Assembly: GCA_039028155.1 (NCBI GenBank)
Contig: JBCCIS010000010.1
Coordinates: 62,001 to 126,000, forward strand
Direction of reading: 5' to 3'
Origin: Pseudomonadota bacterium
GTDB taxonomy: Bacteria; Pseudomonadota; Alphaproteobacteria; SP197
Length of the DNA stretch: 64,000 bases
In this document: one piece after another, positions 7,713 through 16,578 of the stretch
How positions within the stretch are numbered: the first letter of the stretch is position 1
Layout: each line of letters opens with the position of its first letter
Notes under the pieces: generated by a model
What the model was told of the DNA's origin: nothing
Seen by the model: the letters and a program-made list of their open reading frames with translations, nothing else
Databases searched by the model: none
Position numbers and translations under genes: made by a program

Positions 7713-8894
7713 TTATTCGGTGCGCCGGCGGGCGACCGTGACGGCGCGAACTTGAGGATGGATGAGAATATAGGCCAGAAGCAACGCCATGAGCACGCCA
7801 TTCAGTACATAGGGCGCGCGCAGCCAGACCTCGTAGAGCGGCAGGGTGACGAAGGCGCCGATGACATGGCCGGACGCGCCAATGCCATTGATGATGCCGG
7901 CGGCCGAACCCTGCTCATCGGGATTGACGGCGAGCGACCCGGCGGCCGCGATGCCGGGTCGCAGCATGCCGTGACCGAATCCCAGGATGACCAGGGCCAG
8001 CATGATCGGCAGATAGCTGTTGCTGAGTGCGAACAGTACGAAACAGACCAGGCTGATCCCGGCACCGCCATAGAGCAGCACGCGTGGCGAGGGCTGAAAT
8101 CGCTGGACGATAAAGAGCTGCACCACCAGCGCCGCCGCGGCGGAGACGGTCAGCCCCAGACCGACCTGACGCACCGCCTGGTCGGCGCCATACTCAAGCA
8201 GGTCGATCATGTAGAACCCAACGGACTGCATGGTGCCGGCCTGACATGTGACCATGAGTATCGACGCGATGACGAACGGCCTGATGCGTCGGTCCCAGGT
8301 TCGCACGCGTGGTGGCATCCGCTTGCCGCGCGGTGGCGTTCGTTCTGGCAGCATGAACCAGCACGCGATTGCGCTGCAGAAGGCCAGGCCCGCGACGACA
8401 TAGAGCGGCGCGAGTGCCCCCAGGTCGACCAGCAAGGCGCCGATGCCCGGACCGACAATGATGCCAACACCGAACGCCGCACCGATGGTCGACAGCGCAG
8501 ACGTCCGCTCGCGGCGCGTTGTGCGATCGGCGACATAGGCCTGCGATGCCGGAAAGGTGCCCGAGCCGAACATGCCGAAAATGGCACGCGTGACGACCAT
8601 CAGCGGGAATGCGACGGCCAGGACCAGCGCACCGTTGATGCCGGCCTGAATCACGATCGCGAGCAACACCATGGAAACCGTGTATCCGGCGAGCCCAATC
8701 AGAATGACCGGCTTGCGACCGATGCGGTCGCTGCGCCGCCCCCAAAAGGGGCTGGCCACGATCCACAAGATAGCCGATAGCGCGAAGACGGCGCCCACCT
8801 GCCATTCCTGCATGGCGAGCTCGCGCGATAGCGGCGGCAGGATTGAAAGCAGCAGAGATTGGCCCATGCCCAGACACGTCAGCGAGACGAACAA
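7713..8894 (-). CDS. MFS transporter, 12-TM drug-efflux type
   Basis: This roughly 393-residue major facilitator has the motif A-like loop WGRRSDRIGRKPVI between TM2 and TM3 and motif C (GAAFGVGIIVGPGIGALLV), typical of drug:H+ antiporters such as TetA/Bcr. The C-half contains IMLALVILGFGHGMLRPG. The start is uncertain. TTG at 8894 puts TM1 immediately at the N-terminus, and the frame stays open upstream with no ATG or GTG that I could find. It probably forms a two-gene unit with the M20 hydrolase. Confidence 0.8.
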   Translation of the reverse strand: MFVSLTCLGMGQSLLLSILPPLSRELAMQEWQVGAVFALSAILWIVASPFWGRRSDRIGRKPVILIGLAGYTVSMVLLAIVIQAGINGALVLAVAFPLMVVTRAIFGMFGSGTFPASQAYVADRTTRRERTSALSTIGAAFGVGIIVGPGIGALLVDLGALAPLYVVAGLAFCSAIACWFMLPERTPPRGKRMPPRVRTWDRRIRPFVIASILMVTCQAGTMQSVGFYMIDLLEYGADQAVRQVGLGLTVSAAAALVVQLFIVQRFQPSPRVLLYGGAGISLVCFVLFALSNSYLPIMLALVILGFGHGMLRPGIAAAGSLAVNPDEQGSAAGIINGIGASGHVIGAFVTLPLYEVWLRAPYVLNGVLMALLLAYILIHPQVRAVTVARRRTE

Positions 8895-9043
8895 CAGGCG
8901 AAATGCGCGACGCCGTGCCTGCGGCGTCGTCGCCGTCGGCGGTGGTGTGTCGTCATCGATGAGAGAAATACCTGGTCTCCGGACTGTACGATCCCTTATA
9001 GACCACGCCCGCCGATCAACGCCAAGCCATGAGAGGTCGTATC

Positions 9044-9514
9044 ATGCAGCGTGAGCATAGCTATCGTGTCGTCACCGAGTGGACCGGCGCCGCCGAAGGC
9101 TCCACCGTCAACTACAAGAGCTATTCGAGGACCTATGACCAGCAGATCGGCGACAAGCTGACATTGACCGGCTCGGCGGACACCACGTTTCTTGGCGACG
9201 CCTCCCTGGTCAATCCCGAAGATCTCATGGTCGCTGCGCTGTCGTCATGCCACATGCTGAGCTATCTCGCATGTTGCGCGCTCGACGGTGTCGAGGTGAT
9301 CGCATACGAAGACGCGGCCGAAGGGGTCATGGTTGAAGAACGTGGCGCCGGACAGTTCCGTTCGGTCATGTTGCGACCGTCCGTGACAGTCGCCTCGGGC
9401 ACCGACTTGGACAAGGCGCACGCGCTTCACAAGAAGGCGCACGAAGTCTGTTTCATCGCGCGTTCGGTCAACTTTCCGGTCGAGCACGATGCGCGGGTTA
9501 TCGTCGCGGACTAG
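9044..9514 (+). CDS. OsmC/Ohr family peroxidase-like protein
   Basis: This 156-residue OsmC-fold protein has the two conserved redox cysteines Cys69 (LSSCHMLSY) and Cys135 (HEVCFIARS). OsmC/Ohr proteins reduce organic hydroperoxides using the first Cys as peroxidatic residue; this branch (YhfA/OsmC-like) is less well characterised. The start is the ATG at 9044, 7 nt after GAGAGG. Extra cysteines 77-78 (ACC) near the active site are unusual but not unknown. The 3' end overlaps the convergent HNH gene by 4 bp. Confidence 0.85.
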   Translation: MQREHSYRVVTEWTGAAEGSTVNYKSYSRTYDQQIGDKLTLTGSADTTFLGDASLVNPEDLMVAALSSCHMLSYLACCALDGVEVIAYEDAAEGVMVEERGAGQFRSVMLRPSVTVASGTDLDKAHALHKKAHEVCFIARSVNFPVEHDARVIVAD

Positions 9515-9801
9515 CGTCGCCGCGGCGAGCGGTGCCAGTCGATCCATTCGGGATGTTTACGACGCACCCACTGTATGAACTTCGCGATCTCGGGATGGCC
9601 GCGCAACGCTTCCGGCGTGTTGTAGTGGCGCGCCAGATCAGTCTCGTCCAACACCGCATGCACCTTCCGGTGACATACCTTGTGAAGCGGCGATTGGTGC
9701 TTGCCGCCGGCTGACTTCGGCACCCAGTGATGACGGTCGACACTCGGACCGTCAATCATCACGCGACCGCACAGCGGGCAGGGTCCAAGGTTGTCTGTCA
9801 T
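9511..9801 (-). CDS. HNH-endonuclease-like zinc protein
   Basis: This 96-residue protein has a CPLCGR knuckle, DRHHWVPKSAGG, and a downstream CHRKVH motif, matching a compact HNH/zinc ribbon core (Cys pair, His-His, Cys-His). These small chromosomal HNH-like proteins are common in alphaproteobacteria and their role is unknown; they are not tied to a phage here. The rest is an Arg/Trp-rich helical tail (WVRRKHPEWIDWHRSPRRR). Confidence 0.75.
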   Translation of the reverse strand: MTDNLGPCPLCGRVMIDGPSVDRHHWVPKSAGGKHQSPLHKVCHRKVHAVLDETDLARHYNTPEALRGHPEIAKFIQWVRRKHPEWIDWHRSPRRR

Positions 9802-9936
9802 GACGCTTGGCTGGTGTGTGCAAAGTTTGTGAACAACGGGCCGACCGCGTCAGATTTCCCAGGCTTCCATCGGTGTGCGCACCGGTTAGAATGTGCCATG
9901 ATCAACGTGGTTTCGAAAGCCGTGGTGGGTTAGAGC

Positions 9937-10767
9937 GTGTCAGAACGATCCAGGTTACCGCAGCAGATTGAGGACATCGGCCAGTTGGCGGACGATGCCA
10001 TCGATCTTGGCGCCGCCGCGTTGACTCTCGCGGCGCTCGACCGGGACGACGTGTCTCTGGAACCCTATCGTTCACATCTGGCGGCGTTGGCGGCCGACGC
10101 GGCGGCCCTGGGACATCGCGGCGGCGATCTCGACGGCCGGGCCTGGGCGCTTGCCCGCGTGCTCTACGAACGGCACGGCTATGCCGGCGATCAGGAAAGC
10201 TATGACGACCTGCGCAACGCCGATCTGATGAGTGTGATCGACCGGCGCAAGGGAATTCCCGTGTCGTTGGGTGTACTTTACATGCATACGGCACGCGCCA
10301 TGGGATGGCATGTTACCGGTCTGAACTTTCCCTCGCACTTCCTGGTCCGTTTGGAGGGGCAGGGGGCGCGGTTGATCATCGATCCCTTCGAGGGCGGTCG
10401 TGTCATGGAGCCACAGGATATCCGGGCGTTGGCGAAGACCGTGTTCGGACCCGAAGCCGAGGTTGAACAGGGCTGGTTCGAGGCGGTCAGCAACCGCGAC
10501 ATCCTGCTTCGGTTGCTCAACAACACGAGAACGCGTTCGATCCAGGCCGGTGAGCTGGAACGCGGCGCCGAGATTACGCGTCGCATGATTGCGATCGCGC
10601 CGGATGCCACCAATCTGCAACGCGATCTGGGCATGGTCGAAGCGCATATCGGCAATGTCGGGGCGGCTATCGAGGCGCTCGCGAGCTACTTGCAGTCCGG
10701 GCCACGCGGCGCCGATAAGGCCGAGGTCGAACGCATGCTCAACAAGCTGCGCCAGGCGCTGAACTAG
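9937..10767 (+). CDS. SirB1 family protein (transglutaminase-like plus TPR)
   Basis: This 276-residue protein has an N-terminal alpha-helical segment, then a transglutaminase-like SirB1 core (SVIDRRKGIPVSLGVLYMHT and GLNFPSHFLVRLEG) with the conserved His. A C-terminal TPR-like region follows from about residue 195. The start is GTG at 9937. SirB1 proteins are widespread in Proteobacteria and have no established enzymatic role. The upstream 135-bp gap contains a small dyad (CGGTGTGCGCACCG) and no gene. Confidence 0.82.
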   Translation: MSERSRLPQQIEDIGQLADDAIDLGAAALTLAALDRDDVSLEPYRSHLAALAADAAALGHRGGDLDGRAWALARVLYERHGYAGDQESYDDLRNADLMSVIDRRKGIPVSLGVLYMHTARAMGWHVTGLNFPSHFLVRLEGQGARLIIDPFEGGRVMEPQDIRALAKTVFGPEAEVEQGWFEAVSNRDILLRLLNNTRTRSIQAGELERGAEITRRMIAIAPDATNLQRDLGMVEAHIGNVGAAIEALASYLQSGPRGADKAEVERMLNKLRQALN

Positions 10768-10889
10768 CCGCGTCACCGACGCGCGACGGATTGGGGGCGT
10801 CGCTACGTGTCAGAAAATCCAAATGTTCGACGCTGTGCGATAACGCGCATCCGGCGGTTGTGCTATGGTCGCCCGTGGAGCGTGGTTGG

Positions 10890-11789
10890 GTGACGCGGGG
10901 GACTTCTTTGAGATCATTGCATTGCATCGTCTTGGTGGGCTTGGCGTTTGTCTTGGCGGCATGCGGCTTGGCTGAGAGCCCTGTCCTCGATCCCAAGGGA
11001 CCGGTTACCGAGATCGAACGCAATCTGATGTTGGAGACGCTGGCGATCATGATGATCGTCGTCATCCCGGTCTGGCTCATGGCCGCCTGGTTCATCCCAC
11101 GTTATCGGGCGACTAACAAAAAAGCGCGCTACATGCCGAACTGGCAGTCGACCGGACTTGACGCCGTCACATGGCTTGTGCCGGCCGCGATCATCGTCAC
11201 CGTCGGCACCTATGTCTGGATCTATACCCACAAGCTCGACCCCTACAAGACGATCGAAACAGAATCGGGTGCCGAACCGTTTGTCGTCGAGGTGGTCGCG
11301 CAGGATTGGAAGTGGCTGTTTCTCTACCCCGATCAGGGTGTCGCCAGTGTCAATGAGCTGGTCTTTCCCAGCGGCGTGCCGCTGGAACTCATCATCACGT
11401 CCGACACCGTCATGAACTCGTTCTACGTGCCGGCGCTCGGCAGTCAGATCTACGCCATGGCGGGTATGCAGACAGAGCTCAACCTGCTGGCCTGGGAGCC
11501 CGGCAAGTTTGTCGGCAGAAACGCCCAGTACAGCGGCAAGGGTTTCTCGCAACAGTACTTCGACGTGATCGCCGCGACGCAGGAAGACTTCGATGCCTGG
11601 GTCGAGACCGTCAAGCAGTCTGGCTTGACCCTGGATGATGCAACCTATCAAGAGCTCGCCAAACCCAGCACCGCGCATCCGATAACGCACTACGCGTCTT
11701 ACGAAGCCGGGTTGTTCGACACGATCATGATGAAATACATGCACGCCCCAGGGCACATGCACGGCGCCGTGACCGGTGTGGAGGAATAG
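10890..11789 (+). CDS. cyoA: Cytochrome bo3-type ubiquinol oxidase subunit II
   Basis: This about 299-residue lipoprotein has the lipobox VLAAC (Cys25 with the GTG start at 10890), two transmembrane helices and a periplasmic cupredoxin domain (NSFYVPALGSQIYAMAGM). The CuA ligands of cytochrome c oxidases (the CxxxC pair) are absent, so this is a quinol oxidase subunit. Alternative starts are GTG at 10875 and TTG at 10908. It leads cyoABCD with 2-bp spacing to cyoB. The subunit relays quinol-derived electrons to the binuclear centre of CyoB at the inner membrane. Confidence 0.92.
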   Translation: MTRGTSLRSLHCIVLVGLAFVLAACGLAESPVLDPKGPVTEIERNLMLETLAIMMIVVIPVWLMAAWFIPRYRATNKKARYMPNWQSTGLDAVTWLVPAAIIVTVGTYVWIYTHKLDPYKTIETESGAEPFVVEVVAQDWKWLFLYPDQGVASVNELVFPSGVPLELIITSDTVMNSFYVPALGSQIYAMAGMQTELNLLAWEPGKFVGRNAQYSGKGFSQQYFDVIAATQEDFDAWVETVKQSGLTLDDATYQELAKPSTAHPITHYASYEAGLFDTIMMKYMHAPGHMHGAVTGVEE

Positions 11790-11791
11790 GG

Positions 11792-13828
11792 ATGCTCGGT
11801 AGACTGACGATCGATGCGTTGCCGTTCTATAGCTGGATCGCCATGGGCGGTGCGGGCGTCACGGTCCTGGGCGGTGTCGTCATCTTCGTTCTGCTGACTT
11901 GGTTCAAGAAGTGGGGCTACTTCTGGAGCGAGTGGCTGACCAGCCTCGATCACAAGCGTATCGGCGTCATGTACATCGCGCTTGCGCTTCTGATGCTGGT
12001 ACGCGGTTTTGTCGATGCCCTGATGATGCGCAGCCAGCAGGCCTTCGCCTACGATTCCGGTGGTTACCTGCCGGCTGGCCATTTCGATCAGGTGTTCAGT
12101 TCTCACGGCACGATCATGATCTTTTTCATGGCCATGCCGTTCATGACGGGGCTTTTCAACCTGATCGTGCCGCAGCAGATCGGCACGCGTGACGTCGCCT
12201 TTCCGTTCATGAACTCTCTCAGCCTGTGGTTCACCTCATCGGGTGCGGGCCTGGTGCTGGTGTCCCTGGTGATCGGCAAGTTTTCGACCGCCGGCTGGAC
12301 CGGTTACCCGCCCTATTCGGGGCTTGAGTATTCGCCTGGCGTCGGCGTCGATTACTGGTTGTGGGCTGTGTTGATAAGCGGGATCGGCTCAACGCTGACC
12401 GGTATCAACTTCATTGTCACGATCCTCAAACGACGAGCGCCGGGCATGACGCTGTTGCGCATGCCGCTCTTCACCTGGACCGTTCTGGTCAGCAGCGTGC
12501 TCATGGCGTTTGCATTTCCCGCCTTGACCGTCGCCACCGGCCTACTCGCTCTTGACCGCTACCTCGATATGCACTTCTTCACGAATGCCGATGGCGGCAA
12601 CATGATGAATTTCATCAGCCTGCTATGGATCTGGGGCCATCCCGAGGTCTACATCCTGATCCTGCCGGCCTTTGGTGTGTTCTCGGAAGTCGTCGCGACG
12701 TTCTCGCGCAAGGCTCTGTTCGGCTATAAATCGCTGGTCTTCGCGACGGCCGCGATCGGCATTCTCTCGTTTTCAGTCTGGCTGCACCACTTCTTCACGA
12801 TGGGTGCGGGCGCCAATGTCAACGCGATATTCGGCATCGCCACAATGATCATCGGCGTGCCGACGGGCGTGAAGGTGTTCGACTGGCTGTTCACCATGTA
12901 TCGCGGGCGCATCACGTTCGATCCGACGATGTACTGGACGATCGGCTTCATCGTGACCTTCGTCATCGGCGGCGTTACCGGCGTGTTGCTCGCCATCCCG
13001 CCCGTCGACTATTTGATGCACAACACGACCTTCCTGGTCGCCCACTTCCACAACATGATCATTCCCGGCGTGCTGTTCGGTTATGTCGCTGGCCTGATCT
13101 ACTGGTTCCCCAAGGCGATCGGGTTCCAACTCAGCGCCAAGTGGGGCATTCGTGCCTTCTGGTGCTGGATCATCGGTTTCTACCTTGCCTTCATGCCGCT
13201 CTACTTCCTGGGCCTGCTCGGCATGCCGCGGCGCATGGAGCGTTATGAGATCGCTGCGTGGCAGCCTTACCTGATCATTGCCGCCATCGGTGCCGCGGTC
13301 ATTCTGGCCGGTGTCGTCTGCATGGCGATGCAGTTGCTGGTCGGTATCAAAGAGCGTGAGAAAACGCGTGACCTCAGCGGCGATCCCTTCAACGGTCGTA
13401 CGCTGGAATGGCTGACGTCGTCACCGGCCGCGCCTTACAACTTCGCCGTCATACCCAAGGTCGACAGCCTTGACGCCTTCTGGAAGATGAAGGTGGACGG
13501 TACCGCGTATCAGAGACCGTCGGGTTACACCGATATCGTGATGCCGAGAAATTCGAGCCTGGGTGTCATCGCGGGCGCCTTCTCCTTCGTCCTTGGCTTC
13601 GCCATGATCTGGTACATCTGGTGGCTGGCGGCCCTCAGTCTGCTGGTGATCGGCATCGTGGTCGTGGTGCGCAGCAGCATGGAAAACACGGACTACGTCA
13701 TCACCGCCGACGAGGTCGCCGCGATCGAGGAGCAACGCTTCAACGATCTCGCGCGTGTGCCGCGCCACGACACGGGCGACCCCGCGGCAAGTCCGCAGGC
13801 CGCGCCGGCGCCGGGGAGTGCATCATGA
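11792..13828 (+). CDS. cyoB: Cytochrome bo3-type ubiquinol oxidase subunit I
   Basis: This 678-residue haem-copper oxidase catalytic subunit shows all expected ligands. The low-spin haem His is in FSSHGTIMIFF, the CuB His and cross-linked Tyr in WGHPEVYILILP, the CuB His pair in WLHHFF, and the high-spin/low-spin haem His pair in LVAHFHNMI. It reduces O2 to water and pumps protons. The length and the extra N- and C-terminal helices fit the quinol oxidase (CyoB/QoxB) type. It overlaps cyoC by 4 bp. Confidence 0.96.
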   Translation: MLGRLTIDALPFYSWIAMGGAGVTVLGGVVIFVLLTWFKKWGYFWSEWLTSLDHKRIGVMYIALALLMLVRGFVDALMMRSQQAFAYDSGGYLPAGHFDQVFSSHGTIMIFFMAMPFMTGLFNLIVPQQIGTRDVAFPFMNSLSLWFTSSGAGLVLVSLVIGKFSTAGWTGYPPYSGLEYSPGVGVDYWLWAVLISGIGSTLTGINFIVTILKRRAPGMTLLRMPLFTWTVLVSSVLMAFAFPALTVATGLLALDRYLDMHFFTNADGGNMMNFISLLWIWGHPEVYILILPAFGVFSEVVATFSRKALFGYKSLVFATAAIGILSFSVWLHHFFTMGAGANVNAIFGIATMIIGVPTGVKVFDWLFTMYRGRITFDPTMYWTIGFIVTFVIGGVTGVLLAIPPVDYLMHNTTFLVAHFHNMIIPGVLFGYVAGLIYWFPKAIGFQLSAKWGIRAFWCWIIGFYLAFMPLYFLGLLGMPRRMERYEIAAWQPYLIIAAIGAAVILAGVVCMAMQLLVGIKEREKTRDLSGDPFNGRTLEWLTSSPAAPYNFAVIPKVDSLDAFWKMKVDGTAYQRPSGYTDIVMPRNSSLGVIAGAFSFVLGFAMIWYIWWLAALSLLVIGIVVVVRSSMENTDYVITADEVAAIEEQRFNDLARVPRHDTGDPAASPQAAPAPGSAS

Positions 13829-14430
13829 GCGCGGATGTCGCGATGAACCCGCAACGTCGCGGACCGGAAGAGGAGGCGTACGAGGAACGGGCGTTCGGGT
13901 TCTGGCTCTACCTGATGACCGACGCCATTATCTTCGCGCTGCTGTTCGCGACCTATGTGGTAATGGCGCCCAACATCGCCTCGGCGCCCGCGCCCAAATC
14001 GCTGTTCGATCTCTGGCATACGGCGGGCGAGACGGCATTGCTTCTGGTCAGCAGCCTGACATTCGGCGTCGCCACCATATCGATGATCCAAGGCAAGAAG
14101 GGACAGGTTCTCCTGTGGCTCGCGGTCACCTTCGTGCTGGGCGCCGGCTTCGTCGCCATGGAGATCATGGAGTTCGCCGGCATGATCGCGGCGGGCGCCG
14201 GGCCGGGCGGCAGCGGTTCGCTCTCGGCCTTCTTCACCCTGGTCGGGACCCACGGCCTGCACGTCAGCCTGGGTCTTGTCTGGATCATCATCCTGGGACT
14301 GCAGGTGGCCGTGAAAGGGCTCACCATGCCCGTCACGTCGCGCCTGTTCCGCCTGGGCCTGTTCTGGCACTTCCTAGATATCGTCTGGATCGGGATCTTC
14401 TCGGTCGTCTACCTGCCGGGGATCATGTAG
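13825..14430 (+). CDS. cyoC: Cytochrome bo3-type ubiquinol oxidase subunit III
   Basis: This 201-residue subunit III has five predicted transmembrane helices beginning with FGFWLYLMTDAIIFALLFATY. The conserved VGTHGLHVSLGLVW motif is near the C-terminal third. The start is the ATG at 13825, inside the cyoB stop overlap; the large open frame that extends upstream is antisense-like coding noise inside cyoB. Subunit III stabilises the complex. Immediately followed by cyoD. Confidence 0.94.
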   Translation: MSADVAMNPQRRGPEEEAYEERAFGFWLYLMTDAIIFALLFATYVVMAPNIASAPAPKSLFDLWHTAGETALLLVSSLTFGVATISMIQGKKGQVLLWLAVTFVLGAGFVAMEIMEFAGMIAAGAGPGGSGSLSAFFTLVGTHGLHVSLGLVWIIILGLQVAVKGLTMPVTSRLFRLGLFWHFLDIVWIGIFSVVYLPGIM

Positions 14431-14748
14431 ATGGAACACGCGACCGTCAGCGGTGGCCACAGCCTGAAGAACTACCTGATCGGCTTTGTGCTCGCCGTCA
14501 TCTTGACCGCCATTCCGTTCGTGCTGGTCGCGATGGGGGCGCTGCCGCGCGTGACGATGTTCTTTGTCATCGCGATTGCGGCGGTCGTGCAGGTCTTCGT
14601 GCACCTGCGTTACTTCCTGAATCTGAGTTTGAAGGAAACACCGCGCGAGAACATCCTGGCCCTGGCCTTTGCCTGCGTGCTGGTCTTCCTGATGGTCGGT
14701 GGCACCATTTGGATCATGTTCAATCTGGAATACCGCCACGACATGTGA
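14431..14748 (+). CDS. cyoD: Cytochrome bo3-type ubiquinol oxidase subunit IV
   Basis: This 105-residue three-helix membrane protein has the family pattern: an N-terminal SLKNYLIGFVLAVILTAIPF, a VFVHLRYFLNL turn and a C-terminal helix. CyoD assists CuB insertion and complex assembly. It starts directly after the cyoC stop, and its TGA shares one base with the next ATG (TGATG). No cyoE (haem O synthase) follows within the window. Confidence 0.93.
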   Translation: MEHATVSGGHSLKNYLIGFVLAVILTAIPFVLVAMGALPRVTMFFVIAIAAVVQVFVHLRYFLNLSLKETPRENILALAFACVLVFLMVGGTIWIMFNLEYRHDM

Positions 14749-15146
14749 TGGCGCACGGTGATGGTCTGACCACCGTGTCGGCGCGTATTTGGCTCGTCCT
14801 GGCTGGCCTGAACGGCGCCATCGCGGTCGCGGCCGGCGCCATGGCCGCGCATGTCGCCCAAGACGCCGGTGGCGAGACCGTCGCGACGGCCGCGCGTTAT
14901 CAGATGTGGCACGCGCTCGCGCTTCTGGCGGTGGCGTGGATCTCGACGACCACACGGTACAAACTGGCCAACCTCGCCGGTTGCCTCTATTTCGCCGGCA
15001 TCCTGCTTTTCTGCGGCTCTCTTTACCTCTCGGTCGCGGCCGGCTGGTCCGGCATCACGATGGCCGCGCCCTTTGGTGGCATCGCCTTCATCCTGGGCTG
15101 GCTGGTGCTGCTCGGCGCGGGCATTGGCCGGCTAAGAAAAGACTGA
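14748..15146 (+). CDS. DUF423 family membrane protein
   Basis: This 132-residue protein of the DUF423 (YgdD) family has four predicted helices with the signatures AGLNGAIAVAAGAMAAH, RYQMWHALALL and FGGIAFILGWLVL. Function is unknown. The start overlaps the cyoD stop by one base, so it is cotranslated with the oxidase operon. This placement suggests, but does not show, a link to oxidase assembly or membrane homeostasis. Confidence 0.88.
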   Translation: MAHGDGLTTVSARIWLVLAGLNGAIAVAAGAMAAHVAQDAGGETVATAARYQMWHALALLAVAWISTTTRYKLANLAGCLYFAGILLFCGSLYLSVAAGWSGITMAAPFGGIAFILGWLVLLGAGIGRLRKD

Positions 15147-15152
15147 ACAGGC

Positions 15153-16565
15153 TTAGATTGGTGGTCGTTTGTCGGCCCACGGACGATGTTTCTCGATCGC
15201 CGCGCCGATGCGAAGCGTGGTCAGGTCGTCGAACCGATGGCCGACAATCTGCAAGCCGGTCGGCAGACCGTTCCCCGCCCACCCTGACGGTACGGAGAGT
15301 GCCGGGCATTGCGCGATATTGTTGAAGGGCGGCGTCATTTCAGCGCAGAGCATCTTGCCGTCGGCATCTTCGCCCGACATCTCGCCTTCGGTTTTCTCCG
15401 CAGATGGCGCGGGAATGGGCGTGGTCGGGCAGAGTAGGGCATCGTAGCGTTCAAACACGTCGCACAGACTGAGCCACTGCTCGGTGCGGACGAACTCAAG
15501 CCGTTTGAGGGTGATCGCGTCAACTGTCCGCGCATGATCGAACATCTTAACAATGGTTGGATCGAGGTCGTCGCGCCGTTCGTCAAGATGCTGACCGAAG
15601 AACGCCGCCAGATAGACGGTCCAGTACTCATCCCAGGAATCGGAGACCTCTCGGGTCCAGCCCAGATCGACCTCCTCGACCGTGGCGCCAGCGTCGCGCA
15701 AGACGTCGACACAGGCCATCACGTTGGCGGCGACCTCGTTGTCGACCGCATAGAAACCAAGATCCATGTCGAGCGCGATGGTCATCCCGCTGACGTCGCT
15801 GCTGATTGAATCTGGAACGTCGAGGGGCAGGGGGTTGGACATGATGTCACGTTCGAAAGGCCCCTGGGCCGCGGCCAGGAACATGGCGGCATCGTCGATG
15901 GTACGGGCCAGCGGGCCGAAGTGCGAGATGTTGTCGAAAACGGTCGGCAACACGGTCATCGGAATGCGGCCCAGGCTCGGCTTCAGGCCGACAATGCCGC
16001 AGAACGACGCGGGAATACGCACCGAACCTCCCATGTCCGAACCTTCGGCAAACGGCACGCAGCCGGACGCGACGGCGGCGCCGGAGCCGCCCGACGAACC
16101 GCCCGGTGTGCGGGTGGGGTCCCAGGGACTGCGCGTAACGCCCCAAAGGGGGCTGTGCGTGAAGCTGGAATGGGCGAACTCCGGCGTCGTCGTCTTGCCG
16201 ACCATAATCGCGCCGGCGCCGGTCAGGTCCTTGACGATCTGCGCGTCATCATCGGGCACCCAGTCGCGATAGACCTTGCTGCCCATGGTCGTCGTTTTGC
16301 CCTTGGTCGGCGTGAAGTCCTTGATCGCGATGGGAACGCCATGCAGCGGGCCGACAGCGTCGCCGCGCATCACCGCCGCCTCGGCTTCCTTGGCCTTGGC
16401 GACCGCTTCCTCCGGATACACGAAACAGAAGCAGTTGAGGGTCGGGTTGATCTCGCCGATCCGATCCAGGCTGTTTTGGACGATGTCGACCGGCGACATC
16501 TCTTTGGCCCGGATGCGGCGCGCCAACTCCTTGGCTGGCGTGAAACTCAGATCGAGATCGCTCAT
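15153..16565 (-). CDS. Amidase signature family amidase
   Basis: This 470-residue amidase-signature enzyme has the Ser-cisSer-Lys triad: Lys82 (PIAIKDF), Ser157 (PGGSSGGSG) and Ser181 (DMGGSVRIP). The family hydrolyses amide bonds in nitriles-derived amides, peptides or aryl amides, or acts in GatA. With no gatC or gatB nearby and a C-terminus unlike GatA, a catabolic amidase is more likely. It faces the zapE-amidase pair across an intergenic region that carries a composite palindromic repeat. Confidence 0.9.
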   Translation of the reverse strand: MSDLDLSFTPAKELARRIRAKEMSPVDIVQNSLDRIGEINPTLNCFCFVYPEEAVAKAKEAEAAVMRGDAVGPLHGVPIAIKDFTPTKGKTTTMGSKVYRDWVPDDDAQIVKDLTGAGAIMVGKTTTPEFAHSSFTHSPLWGVTRSPWDPTRTPGGSSGGSGAAVASGCVPFAEGSDMGGSVRIPASFCGIVGLKPSLGRIPMTVLPTVFDNISHFGPLARTIDDAAMFLAAAQGPFERDIMSNPLPLDVPDSISSDVSGMTIALDMDLGFYAVDNEVAANVMACVDVLRDAGATVEEVDLGWTREVSDSWDEYWTVYLAAFFGQHLDERRDDLDPTIVKMFDHARTVDAITLKRLEFVRTEQWLSLCDVFERYDALLCPTTPIPAPSAEKTEGEMSGEDADGKMLCAEMTPPFNNIAQCPALSVPSGWAGNGLPTGLQIVGHRFDDLTTLRIGAAIEKHRPWADKRPPI

Positions 16566-16578
16566 CTAATCCTCCCCC

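Noticed and set aside
7656-8780. Long plus-strand open frame (374 codons) opposite the MFS gene
   Set aside because: It lies antisense to a clear 12-helix MFS transporter, has no hydrophobic segments or recognised motifs and is rich in Arg/Asp/Gln as expected for the complement of a high-GC membrane protein gene.
13755-15146. Open frame of 463 codons spanning cyoC, cyoD and the DUF423 gene
   Set aside because: Only its last 132 codons (from 14748) match a family (DUF423). The upstream part is out of frame with cyoC and cyoD and has no recognisable content.
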